Shown here piece by piece: positions 51,030 to 58,880 of a stretch of 64,000 nucleotides of DNA. The notes under the pieces are model-generated. The model was not told the origin of the DNA and did no database searches. It saw only the letters and a program-made list of their open reading frames with translations. This DNA is from DASWJZ01 sp038211615 (GTDB taxonomy: Bacteria > Pseudomonadota > Alphaproteobacteria > Rhizobiales > Afifellaceae): positions 3,487 through 67,486 of the forward strand of contig JBBQVL010000013.1 in the NCBI GenBank assembly GCA_038211615.1, written 5' to 3'. Positions within the stretch are counted from its first letter, which is position 1, and each line of letters opens with the position of its first letter. A program made the translations under genes and the position numbers.

Positions 51030-51138
51030 AGGCGCCCCTGTCACATCTCGGTCATAGGCGGAGATTGCGGAGGATATATCGCGGCGGCGGACCGGGCGTC
51101 CAGCCATCCGGCGTCGCCGGATCAGCCGCGCGACGGCT

Positions 51139-51549
51139 TCAGCCGGATCGGGGTGGCGGAGCCGGCTCGCGCGTCTCCAGCCCGTCCTCAAGATGCATCC
51201 AGAAGAGTTTCGACGTGACGTAGGCATGCGTGCCCGGGACGAGGCGATCGGCCTCTTCGAAAAGCCCGGCGTGGATGTAGATCTCGCCCGGCAGCTCGTC
51301 GTGCTCGTAGCTGATCGGCGTGCCGCATTCGGCGCAGAAGGCGCGGGTGACCTGCTCCGACGAGCGCCGCCGCTTCGGCACGCCTTCGAACGCTACCTCC
51401 CCAGACCGGAACCCCGCCCAGACGACGGCCGGCGCTCCCGTCTGCCGGCGGCAATCCTTGCAGTGGCACCAGGACACCTGGAAGGGCTCGGCGGAGGCGG
51501 TGAAGCGCACCGCGCCGCAGAAGCAGCGCCCGTTCAGGGTCTCGCTCAT
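51139..51549 (-). CDS. GFA (glutathione-dependent formaldehyde-activating) family protein
   Basis: A 136-residue zinc protein with GRCFCGAVRFTA (residues 6-17), CHCKDCRRQTGAP near residue 27 and FCAECGTPISYEH near residue 72: three cysteine clusters of the GFA fold. Although the family is named for Gfa of Paracoccus, most members, probably including this one, are uncharacterised. The start at 51549 overlaps the phosphoesterase stop (ATGA). It is cytosolic and possibly coupled to the fau-phosphoesterase operon. Confidence 0.9.
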   Translation of the reverse strand: MSETLNGRCFCGAVRFTASAEPFQVSWCHCKDCRRQTGAPAVVWAGFRSGEVAFEGVPKRRRSSEQVTRAFCAECGTPISYEHDELPGEIYIHAGLFEEADRLVPGTHAYVTSKLFWMHLEDGLETREPAPPPRSG

Positions 51550-52373
51550 TGCTTCGCCCCGAAATCGGGTTCGGCATGCGACAGCCCCGGCCCGAGCCGC
51601 AGCGGCGCGACGCGCTTCGCCCGGCCGGTCCGGTCGTCCGTCTCCACCGCCAGCCCCGAGAGCGTGCCCGGCCCGAGCGCCGGGGTCAGCCGCCCGGAGG
51701 CGATCTTGGTTGTCGAGCGGCTGAGCGGCTCGTCCTTCTCCATGCCGATGATGGAATCGTAGTCGCCGCACATCCCGACGTCGGTCATGAAGGCGGTGCC
51801 GCCGGCAAAGATCTTCCAGTCGGCGGTGGGCACGTGCGTGTGCGTGCCGATGACGAGCGAAGCCTTGCCGTCGAGGAAATGCCCCATCGCCTGCTTCTCG
51901 CTCGACGCCTCGGCGTGCATGTCGACGATCGCCGCATCGCAGCCGGTGCCGAGGCCGCAGGCGGAAAGCTCGCGCGTCACCGCCTGGAACGGATCGTCAA
52001 GCGCCGGCATGAAAAGCGTCCCCATGACGTTGACGACGAGCACGCGCGCGCCGTTCTTCGCGGCGTAGACGTTGGCGCCGCGGCCGGGGGTACCGGGGGG
52101 ATAGTTGACCGGGCGGAGGAACCGGTCATGGCGGTCGGCGAAAGTCAGCGCCTCGCGCTGGTCCCAGACATGGTTGCCGGTGGTGACGCAGTCGGCGCCC
52201 GCGGCGATCAGCTCCAGAAGAATTTCCTCGGTGATGCCGAAACCGCCGGCGGAATTCTCGCCGTTGATCACGACGAAGTCGAAGCCGTGCCTCGCGATCA
52301 GGCCGGGGAGGAGGGTGCTGACAGCCTTCCGACCGGACCTGCCGACCACATCGCCGAGGAAAAGCAGCCTCAC
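51546..52373 (-). CDS. TIGR00282 (YmdB-like) metallophosphoesterase
   Basis: A 275-residue phosphoesterase with RLLFLGDVVGRSGRKAV (residues 2-18), VINGENSAGGFGIT, GNHVWDQREAL and IGTHTHVPTADWKI: the metal-binding Asp, Asn and His residues of the YmdB family, which in Bacillus hydrolyses 2',3'-cyclic nucleotides. The start is the GTG at 52373, overlapping the fau stop by four bases (GTGA). It also overlaps the GFA gene by four bases, so the three are translated in series. Cytosolic. Confidence 0.93.
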   Translation of the reverse strand: MRLLFLGDVVGRSGRKAVSTLLPGLIARHGFDFVVINGENSAGGFGITEEILLELIAAGADCVTTGNHVWDQREALTFADRHDRFLRPVNYPPGTPGRGANVYAAKNGARVLVVNVMGTLFMPALDDPFQAVTRELSACGLGTGCDAAIVDMHAEASSEKQAMGHFLDGKASLVIGTHTHVPTADWKIFAGGTAFMTDVGMCGDYDSIIGMEKDEPLSRSTTKIASGRLTPALGPGTLSGLAVETDDRTGRAKRVAPLRLGPGLSHAEPDFGAKQ

Positions 52374-52966
52374 GCGGAAAGCCCTTCCGCGGCCGGCGCC
52401 CTGACCTCGATCAGTTCGCTCTCGGTGGCGATGAATTGCAGGCGGATGTCGTGCGACTCGACGGGAACGTGCTCGACTTCCTGCACCGCGAAGGCGATGC
52501 CGGCGAGGCGGAACGGCCTGCCGCGCTGGATGAGATCGGCGATCGCCCGGTCGTAGTGCCCCGCGCCATAACCGATGCGGCCGCCATGCCGGTCGAACGC
52601 GGCGAGCGGAGCGACGATGCAATCGGGGTCGACAACCGGCTGCCCGGCGTGCGGATGGCTGGTGCCGAACACTCCGGCCTCGAGGCATGCCTCGCCGTCG
52701 AAGCGGCGGAAGAACATGCGGCGCTTCTCGACGACCGGCATGGCGATGCGGCCGCCTGAGGCGAGCACGTCCTCGATCAGGCCGCGCGGGTCAATCTCGT
52801 CGCGCATCGGCCAGAAAAGCGCCACCGTGCCGCCGCGCGACACGAACGGGCGGAGCCGCCCGGCTGCGCGGCGCGACGCCTCGATGCGAGCGGCCGGAGC
52901 AAGCCCGGCTCGCCGCGCGAGCGCGCTGGCGCGCAGTTCAGCTTTGGTGGACGGAACGGCAATCAC
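52370..52966 (-). CDS. fau: 5-formyltetrahydrofolate cyclo-ligase
   Basis: A 198-residue enzyme turning 5-formyl-THF into methenyl-THF with ATP. Features are the basic LRASALARRAGL start (residues 10-21), FWPMRDEIDPRGLI and the ATP-binding AFDRHGGRIGYGAGHYDR near residues 130-147. I prefer the GTG at 52966 because a longer frame to 53029 runs into the 6S RNA. 6S RNA lies directly upstream on the same strand, as in E. coli where ssrS is co-transcribed with ygfA (fau). The phosphoesterase gene overlaps its stop. Confidence 0.92.
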   Translation of the reverse strand: MIAVPSTKAELRASALARRAGLAPAARIEASRRAAGRLRPFVSRGGTVALFWPMRDEIDPRGLIEDVLASGGRIAMPVVEKRRMFFRRFDGEACLEAGVFGTSHPHAGQPVVDPDCIVAPLAAFDRHGGRIGYGAGHYDRAIADLIQRGRPFRLAGIAFAVQEVEHVPVESHDIRLQFIATESELIEVRAPAAEGLSA

Positions 52967-53021
52967 CGGCGCGCGGCTCCAGGGAGGCGAGCCGCCCACC
53001 TCCCGGAGGACGGAACTCGAG

Positions 53022-53184
53022 ACAAACACGCAGCCGCCTCGGCCGTTGGAGATTTCGATCCCGGGAACCTACTGACGTAGGTGGGCGCCGTGTGTCCGGA
53101 CCCACGGGTCCGGTCAGGGACAGCTCCCTAGAGATCGATAAGGCCCCGAGAATTGTTCTCCTGACGAACCGCGCAGCCACGCGC
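53022..53184 (-). ncRNA. ssrS: 6S RNA
   Basis: Between fau and its promoter lies a structured transcript on the minus strand. Its central GGGAGCTGTCCCTGACCGGACC, then the CCGTGGGTCCGGACACACGG hairpin and the CCCACCTACGTCAGTAGGTT hairpin with CCCGGGATCG, agree with alphaproteobacterial 6S RNA as I recall it, and length (about 160 bases) and position before fau agree too. 6S RNA binds sigma-70 RNA polymerase by mimicking an open promoter and slows transcription in stationary phase. Exact ends are estimates from the promoter. Confidence 0.85.
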
Positions 53185-53190
53185 GGCAAG

Positions 53191-53219
53191 ATATAGGTTG
53201 CGCCGCGCGCCCGGGCAAA
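53191..53219 (-). promoter_or_regulatory. Promoter of the 6S RNA
   Basis: On the minus strand TTTGCC (plus 53214-53219), a 17-base spacer and CTATAT (plus 53191-53196) form a near-consensus sigma-70 promoter that would start transcription near 53184. It lies inside the leader region of the divergent prpE gene. Confidence 0.75.
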
Positions 53220-53244
53220 CATGAATAACGGCGGGAGGAAAGAA

Positions 53245-55152
53245 ATGACGAGCCGCTACGCTGAGGTCTACGATGACTGGCGCTGCGATCCGCAGGGTTT
53301 CTGGGCCGGGGTCGCTTCCGGGATCGACTGGCTGAAGCCTTGGGACAAGGTGTTCGATCCGGGCCTCGGCGTCTACGGCCGCTGGTTTCCCGGTGCTGAA
53401 TGCAACACCTGCTTCAACTGCGTCGACCGTCACGCGGCGCGGCGCCCGGAGGCGACCGCCCTCATCCATGACAGCCCCGTCACCGGCACGAAGCGCCGCC
53501 TCAGCTATGGCGACCTTCTGACCGAGGTGCAGGCGCTCGCCGCGGTGCTTCGAGACCTCGGCGTCGGCAAGGGCGACCGCGTCATCCTCTATCTGCCGAT
53601 GATCCCCGAGGCGGCGATCGCCATGCTCGCCTGCGCGCGGCTTGGCGCGGTGCATTCCGTGGTGTTCGGCGGCTTTGCCGCGCCGGAGCTTGCGACGCGC
53701 ATCGACGACGCCACGCCGAAGGTCATCATCTCCGCCTCCTGCGGCATCGAGCCGGGGCGCACCGTCGCCTACAAGCCGCTGCTCGACGCGGCGATCGAGC
53801 GCTCGACGAACAAGCCAGACGCCTGCCTGATCCTGCAGCGCGACCAGGAACGCTGCTCGATGGTTGCCGGCCGCGACCACGATCTCGCCGAGGCGATGGA
53901 GAAGGCGCGCGGGCGGAGCGTCGATTGCGTGCCGGTCAAGGCGACCGACCCGCTCTACATCCTCTACACCTCCGGCACGACCGGCCAGCCCAAGGGCGTG
54001 GTGCGCGACAATGGCGGCCACATGGTCGCGCTTCAGTGGTCGATGCAGGCGATCTACGGCATCGACCCGGGCGAGACGTTCTGGGCGGCCTCCGATGTCG
54101 GCTGGGTGGTGGGGCACTCGTACATCGTCTACGCGCCGCTGCTGCATGGCTGCGCCAGCGTGCTCTACGAGGGCAAGCCGGTCGGGACGCCAGACGCCGG
54201 CGCCTTCTGGCGCGTCATCTCGGAGCACAATGTGGCGGCGCTCTTCACCGCGCCGACCGCCTTCCGCGCCATCCGCCGCGACGATCCGGACGGCCACCAC
54301 ATTCGAAAATACGATCTGAAAAATTTCCGCACGCTGTTCCTTGCCGGCGAGCGGGCCGACACGGCGACAATCGAGTGGGCCGAGCATCATCTCGGCGTCC
54401 CCGTGATCGATCATTGGTGGCAGACGGAGACCGGCTGGTCGATCTGCGCCAATCCGGCGGGGCTCGGGCTGCTGCCGGTCAGATATGGCTCCCCGGGCGT
54501 GCCGATGCCGGGCTACGACCTGCAGGTGCTCGACGATGCGGGACATCCGGTCGCCCGCGGCACGCTCGGCAACATCGTCGTGAAGCTGCCGCTGCCGCCG
54601 AGCGCGCTGCCGACGCTCTGGAACGCCGACCAGCGTTTTCGCGACGGCTACCTCGAAGAATTCCCCGGCTATTACAAGACGGCCGACGCCGGCATTATCG
54701 ACGCCGACGGCTACGCCTTCGTCATGTCGCGCACCGACGACATCATCAACGTCGCCGGACATCGTCTCTCCACCGGCGCGATGGAGGAAGTGCTGTCGGG
54801 CCATCCCGACGTCGCCGAATGCGCCGTCATCGGCATTGCCGACCAGCTGAAGGGCCAGGTGCCCTGCGGTTTCGTGGTGCTGAAGGCGGGGAGAGCGCGC
54901 GAGACGGCCGAGCTGCAGGCCGAATGCATCACGAAGGTCAGGGCGGAGATCGGCCCGGTCGCCGCGTTCCGCATGGTGCACATCGTGAAGCGCCTGCCGA
55001 AGACGCGCAGCGGAAAGATCCTCCGCGCCACCATGCGCCAGATAGCGGAGGGCGAGACGCCGAGAGTGCCGGCGACGATCGACGATCCGGCGATCCTGGA
55101 CGAGATCAGGGGAGTGTTGAACGTTCCGCGCGCGCTCGCTGGCAGGGACTAA
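53245..55152 (+). CDS. prpE: Propionyl-CoA synthetase (PrpE-type, acetyl-CoA synthetase family)
   Basis: A 635-residue AMP-forming enzyme started at the ATG at 53245, nine bases after a GGAGG site. The nucleotide motif YTSGTTGQPKGVVRDNGGH near residue 244 is the PrpE form, WWQTETGWSI near 393, and the acylation lysine lies in RSGKILRATM near the end. Unlike Acs, PrpE favours propionate; the VVRDNGGHMVAL stretch is typical of that group. It feeds propionyl-CoA to metabolism; no methylcitrate genes are in the window. Its leader overlaps the divergent 6S RNA promoter. Confidence 0.93.
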   Translation: MTSRYAEVYDDWRCDPQGFWAGVASGIDWLKPWDKVFDPGLGVYGRWFPGAECNTCFNCVDRHAARRPEATALIHDSPVTGTKRRLSYGDLLTEVQALAAVLRDLGVGKGDRVILYLPMIPEAAIAMLACARLGAVHSVVFGGFAAPELATRIDDATPKVIISASCGIEPGRTVAYKPLLDAAIERSTNKPDACLILQRDQERCSMVAGRDHDLAEAMEKARGRSVDCVPVKATDPLYILYTSGTTGQPKGVVRDNGGHMVALQWSMQAIYGIDPGETFWAASDVGWVVGHSYIVYAPLLHGCASVLYEGKPVGTPDAGAFWRVISEHNVAALFTAPTAFRAIRRDDPDGHHIRKYDLKNFRTLFLAGERADTATIEWAEHHLGVPVIDHWWQTETGWSICANPAGLGLLPVRYGSPGVPMPGYDLQVLDDAGHPVARGTLGNIVVKLPLPPSALPTLWNADQRFRDGYLEEFPGYYKTADAGIIDADGYAFVMSRTDDIINVAGHRLSTGAMEEVLSGHPDVAECAVIGIADQLKGQVPCGFVVLKAGRARETAELQAECITKVRAEIGPVAAFRMVHIVKRLPKTRSGKILRATMRQIAEGETPRVPATIDDPAILDEIRGVLNVPRALAGRD

Positions 55153-55179
55153 CGCTCCTTCGCGGCGGCGGAGGAACGT

Positions 55180-55371
55180 TCAGAGGCGGGCCCTTCCGAA
55201 ATTCACCCACCAGAGGCCGATGACGCCCGCTACCACCAGGACGATGCCGATGCCGAGCCACATCGATTGACCGGACATGAAGCTGCCGAGGAGGATATTG
55301 GCGCCCTGCAGTGTCCAGACCAATCCGATGACGATGGCGACAACGGCCGCGATATTTCCCCAAACCTTCAT
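55180..55371 (-). CDS. Small two-helix membrane protein
   Basis: A 63-residue protein with two hydrophobic helices (residues 5-29 and 37-58) and little else, MKVWGNIAAVVAIVIGLVWTLQ at the start. A GAG-rich site precedes the ATG at 55371. Similar short orphan membrane proteins are common in Hyphomicrobiales; the function is unknown. It is convergent with prpE and divergent from the glutathione transferase gene. Confidence 0.75.
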   Translation of the reverse strand: MKVWGNIAAVVAIVIGLVWTLQGANILLGSFMSGQSMWLGIGIVLVVAGVIGLWWVNFGRARL

Positions 55372-55573
55372 GAGCGGGCTCCTCGTGTTACCTGAGGATT
55401 AGGGGAAATTGGCTGGCGCTGTCGACCGGCATTCTCTCGGATTGTCTCGCGCGGATGTGATGCGCGGTGCGCGCCCGGCGACCCTCCCAGATGTTCCCCT
55501 GCGGTGGCCTCCAGCTTAACAGTCGTTCGCAACGCGCCGATCTTTCGCCGGCTGCACGATCCGAGGAACCATC

Positions 55574-56209
55574 ATGAAGCTCTACAACAGCAATTTCTCG
55601 CCCAATGCGCTCCGGGTGCGCGCCGTCGCGGCCGAACTCGGCATTCCGCTCGACGTTGTCGAGGTCGATCTCCGGAAGGGCGAGAACAAGACGCCCGCCT
55701 ACCTGGCGATCAACCCGAACGGCAAGGTGCCGGTGCTGGTCGACGGCGATTTCGTGCTGTGGGAAAGCCGCGCCATCGACGCTTACCTTGCTAGTCTCAA
55801 GCCCGAACGCGGGCTCTATCCCGACGCGGCGAAGCAGCGCGCCATCGTCGACCAGTGGTCCTATTGGCAGGCGATCCATCTCGGCCCCGCGATGCAGCGT
55901 GTCGCGTTCGAGCGGGTGATGAAGGCGAAGTTCGGGATGGGCGAGCCGGACGAGAAGGCGATAGCGCCGCAGCTCAAGGACATCGACCAGTTCCTGCCGG
56001 TGCTCGAAGCGGATCTCGCGGACAAGGAATGGGTGGCGGGAGATATGAGCATCGCCGACTTCGCGATGGCGAGCACGTTCGTGTATCGCGTCCCCGCCGG
56101 CATTTCGCTCGACGCGACGCCGCGCGTCGCCGCCTGGATCGAGCGGATGGAGGCTCGCTCCTCCTGGCAGTCGGCAGCCGCGCCGCTCCTCGCAACGATG
56201 AAGGCGTGA
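55574..56209 (+). CDS. Glutathione S-transferase family protein
   Basis: A 211-residue protein. The thioredoxin-like domain starts MKLYNSNFSPNALRVRAVAAEL, with a catalytic Ser/Asn in SNFSPN, and carries the cis-proline motif NGKVPVLVDGDFVLWESRAI near residues 52-71 that holds the glutathione gamma-glutamyl part. The C-terminal all-helical domain includes ADMSIADFAMAS-type residues typical of the fold. It is a theta/beta-like bacterial GST; the substrate is unknown. A terminator follows about 115 bases downstream. Confidence 0.92.
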   Translation: MKLYNSNFSPNALRVRAVAAELGIPLDVVEVDLRKGENKTPAYLAINPNGKVPVLVDGDFVLWESRAIDAYLASLKPERGLYPDAAKQRAIVDQWSYWQAIHLGPAMQRVAFERVMKAKFGMGEPDEKAIAPQLKDIDQFLPVLEADLADKEWVAGDMSIADFAMASTFVYRVPAGISLDATPRVAAWIERMEARSSWQSAAAPLLATMKA

Positions 56210-56612
56210 TGCGGGGGCGGCGATCGCCGCGTGTCGCGCGGGCGAAGCGCGATGAAGCGAGGGCATCGATTCTCGCGACGACTTTTTCCCCCTCCCTGCA
56301 CGCGCATCGATCAGGCGCGCTGACCGCGTCGAGCGAAGCGATGCAGATTTTTTTCGTTAATGAGTCGTGAATGATCTTCGATCCCGGTTGCAATCGTGAT
56401 ACGTTGAACTTCTGACGCCGATAGCGATGAGCGTGACCTCCGACGATCGGCGGCAGCGGGAAAATCATTGATGCGCGGGGAGGCGTTTCGGGGAAATCGC
56501 GACACCTTCATTCTGCGTCCGAGAAGCCCCGGGACATGGCGGGCGATCGGCGGAAGGTAGTAAAGCGAACAGTAGAGACGAGGCTCGCGTGCGTTTGTAA
56601 CGGTAGAGTACG
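56210..56612. other. Non-coding stretch after the glutathione transferase gene
   Basis: About 400 bases without a credible gene; a short frame ending at 56370 has no family match. A terminator lies at 56326-56354. The rest is AT-richer than the surrounding genes and presumably carries the promoter of the membrane-protein gene at 56613. I see no RNA gene. Confidence 0.55.
56326..56354 (+). terminator. Rho-independent terminator of the gst transcript
   Basis: GCGTCG (56326-56331) pairs with CGATGC (56339-56344, one G-U), followed by AGA and seven Ts at 56348-56354, about 115 bases past the gst stop on the plus strand. Confidence 0.7.
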
Positions 56613-57239
56613 ATGACAAGTGTTGCGTTTCACTTCGTGATGCTTGTGGCTGTTGCAGCCATCAGCCTTGTTGCTTGGTACGGCTACCGGCTGGAGCCGT
56701 GCGAGCGAAGAACCGCCCTGAAATTCAATGGGCTGGCGGGGGTCTGGTTTCTCTACCTTTTCTGGAACGGACCGCCGGCTCTCCTTGAAGAGTCGTTCGT
56801 GCGCGGCGGCCTGTTCGTGTTGAGCCTCGTGCTTGCGATCAATGCGCGCCGTCTGCTCCTCGGCCTGGAATACGTGCTGGTCCGGCACTGGGCGGCGGCG
56901 CCCATCTCGTCGGCGCTGCGATCGGGGCGGGAGATCGACGTGCTGATCACCGCAAGGCTTGGCGATCGAACCTCCGACTTCTTCTTTCCCGGCCTGCGCA
57001 TCTTCTTCCAGCGGCGGAAGGCCGAGCAGGCCCGGGCGTTGTGGGAGACGGTGCATGCGGATGCGCTGCTGCGGGAGGCGATCGTGCGGCGCGAGCGCGC
57101 GCGGCAGGAGGCGGAGACCCTGCTGGTACGCCGCCGCGCCGCGTCGAAGGCCTGGCAGGAGGCGACGCGACCCCGCCGCCGGGTCCGCAAGATCCGCCGA
57201 CGGCTCCCCGCGGAGGAGAAGCGCGGCGCTTCCGTTTAG
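56613..57239 (+). CDS. Uncharacterised inner-membrane protein with basic helical tail
   Basis: A 208-residue protein: hydrophobic helices at about residues 5-22, 43-55 and 62-79, then a cytosolic helical tail rich in Arg and Ala (residues 125-208, with RRRVRKIRRRL near the end). I recognise no family. The long basic helix could bind RNA, DNA or membrane phosphate groups. The AAA ATPase gene lies 125 bases downstream on the same strand, so a partnership is possible but unproven. Confidence 0.6.
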   Translation: MTSVAFHFVMLVAVAAISLVAWYGYRLEPCERRTALKFNGLAGVWFLYLFWNGPPALLEESFVRGGLFVLSLVLAINARRLLLGLEYVLVRHWAAAPISSALRSGREIDVLITARLGDRTSDFFFPGLRIFFQRRKAEQARALWETVHADALLREAIVRRERARQEAETLLVRRRAASKAWQEATRPRRRVRKIRRRLPAEEKRGASV

Positions 57240-57275
57240 CCTCCGGCCCGGACGTCCTGGCTCGAAAGGAATTGT

Positions 57276-57300
57276 AAACCACGTTGCGGCGCGGTGGTTT
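57276..57300. promoter_or_regulatory. Inverted repeat AAACCAC-N11-GTGGTTT
   Basis: Seven-base perfect arms with an 11-base GC-rich spacer lie between the membrane protein gene and the AAA ATPase gene, 65-90 bases before the ATPase start. It could be an operator or a weak terminator; no T-run follows on the plus strand. Confidence 0.4.
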
Positions 57301-57364
57301 CCGGGTTTGAACCGGTTAAGAGCGGCGATGTTACCCTTCTCCGCATGTGTTGGAGGGGTGGTTC

Positions 57365-58852
57365 ATGCTGATTGGCGACGTCCTCATTGCCCAGGGGCTG
57401 GTGACGCCCGCGGATGTCGAGGCGGCGCTCGAGAGGCAGCGTGGGCAGGGCGGATTGATCGGCGAGCATCTCATCGCGATGGGAAAGCTCGCCCCGGCCG
57501 ACCTCGATCGGGTGATGAAAAGCTCGCCGCCTTCGATCCGCAACATCGAGGACACCGGGCTCAGCCTGCCGGACCTTCTGAACCTCGTCACCAAGGCGAT
57601 GTATTCCGGCGCCGAGATGCCTTCGGTGATCGGCGGCGTCCTGAAGCTGCCGCAGCGCGTGGTGCAGCTCGTCCTCGAGCAGGCGAAAGAGCGCAAGATG
57701 CTCGAGATCCTCGGATCGACCGGCACGTTCGCGGCGTCCGAGCTGCGCTATAACCTCACCGAGAAGGGACGCCAGTGGGCGATCGATGCGACGGCGCAGA
57801 ACCAGTATCTCGGCCCGGCGCCTGTGCCGCTCGCTGCCTATGTGGAGCGCATCCAGCGCCAGCGCATCACCAATGAGCGCGTCGACAGGGCTTCAGTAGA
57901 GAAGGCGTTCGGAAACCTCATCGTCTCCGAGCAGTTCATCCATCAGGTCGGTCCGGCGATCAATTCCGGCCGCTCAATCCTGCTCTACGGCCCGCCCGGC
58001 AACGGCAAGACCTTGGTCGCCGAGCGGATCGGCGCGATCTTCAGCGACACGATCTACATTCCCTATTGTTTCGAGGTCGAGGGCCAGATCATCAAGGTCT
58101 TCGATCCCGGCATCCACAAGCGCATCGAGCGCAACATGGAGCCGGGGGCGCGCGGGACGCTGCGCCGCGAGGACTTCGACCAGCGCTGGGTCCCCTGTCG
58201 CCGGCCCTTCATCGTCACCGGCGGCGAGCTGACGCTCGAAATGCTCGACCTCAGCTTCAACACGATGGCGAAATTTTATGAGGCCCCGCTGCACGTCAAG
58301 GCGCTCGGCGGCATATTCGCGATCGACGATTTCGGCAGGCAGCTCGTCAGCCCGGAGGCGCTGCTCAACCGCTGGATCGTACCGCTCGAGAGCCGCGTCG
58401 AATATCTGAAGCTGCACACCGGCAAGAGCTTCCAGCTTCCGTTCGACGAGCTGGTCGTGTTCTCGACGAACCTGTCGCCGCGCGACCTGATGGACCCGGC
58501 CTTCCTGCGCCGCATTCCCTACAAGATGGAGATTGCGGGGCCGACGCCCGGCGATTTCCGGGAGATATTCCAGCGCGTCGCCAAGGCTTTCGACATGGAG
58601 GCGACAGACGAGATCGTGGCCCAGGTGATCCGCCATCTGACGGTGGATAACGACTTTCCGCTCGCCAGCTACCAGCCGAAGTTCATCGTCGACCAGGTGC
58701 GCTCCGCCTGCAAGTTCGAGGGAATTCCGCCGCAGTTCCGGCCTGAGCTGGTGACGATGGCGCTCGGCAATCTCTTCACCAAGGATACCCCGGGCTTCAG
58801 GGGCGCCGGGGCCCTGCACCAGGCCGCGGAGCAGATGAGCGCCGCCGCATAA
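57365..58852 (+). CDS. AAA+ ATPase with MshE-N-like N-terminal domain
   Basis: A 495-residue protein started at the ATG at 57365 after a GGAGGGG site. Residues 2-55 (IGDVLIAQGLVTPADVEAALERQRGQGGLIGEHLIAMG) are like the N-terminal c-di-GMP-binding domain of MshE/T2SS-type ATPases. The AAA core has Walker A GPPGNGKT with Lys215, Walker B IFAIDDFGRQ with Asp321-Asp322, and a sensor region LVVFSTNLSPRD. It is not a full secretion ATPase; no pilus genes are near. It may be an AAA unfoldase-like protein with a type-II-like regulatory domain. Substrate unknown. Confidence 0.8.
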   Translation: MLIGDVLIAQGLVTPADVEAALERQRGQGGLIGEHLIAMGKLAPADLDRVMKSSPPSIRNIEDTGLSLPDLLNLVTKAMYSGAEMPSVIGGVLKLPQRVVQLVLEQAKERKMLEILGSTGTFAASELRYNLTEKGRQWAIDATAQNQYLGPAPVPLAAYVERIQRQRITNERVDRASVEKAFGNLIVSEQFIHQVGPAINSGRSILLYGPPGNGKTLVAERIGAIFSDTIYIPYCFEVEGQIIKVFDPGIHKRIERNMEPGARGTLRREDFDQRWVPCRRPFIVTGGELTLEMLDLSFNTMAKFYEAPLHVKALGGIFAIDDFGRQLVSPEALLNRWIVPLESRVEYLKLHTGKSFQLPFDELVVFSTNLSPRDLMDPAFLRRIPYKMEIAGPTPGDFREIFQRVAKAFDMEATDEIVAQVIRHLTVDNDFPLASYQPKFIVDQVRSACKFEGIPPQFRPELVTMALGNLFTKDTPGFRGAGALHQAAEQMSAAA

Positions 58853-58880
58853 GCGAGACCGGCCGGTCCGGGCGGCAGGC

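Noticed and set aside
53128..54981. 617-residue minus-strand frame opposite prpE
   Set aside because: Rich in Arg, His and Asp without domains; the plus strand encodes PrpE with all motifs.
56210..56370. Short plus-strand frame ending MQIFFVNES
   Set aside because: It continues out of frame from inside the glutathione transferase gene without a ribosome site and runs through the terminator.
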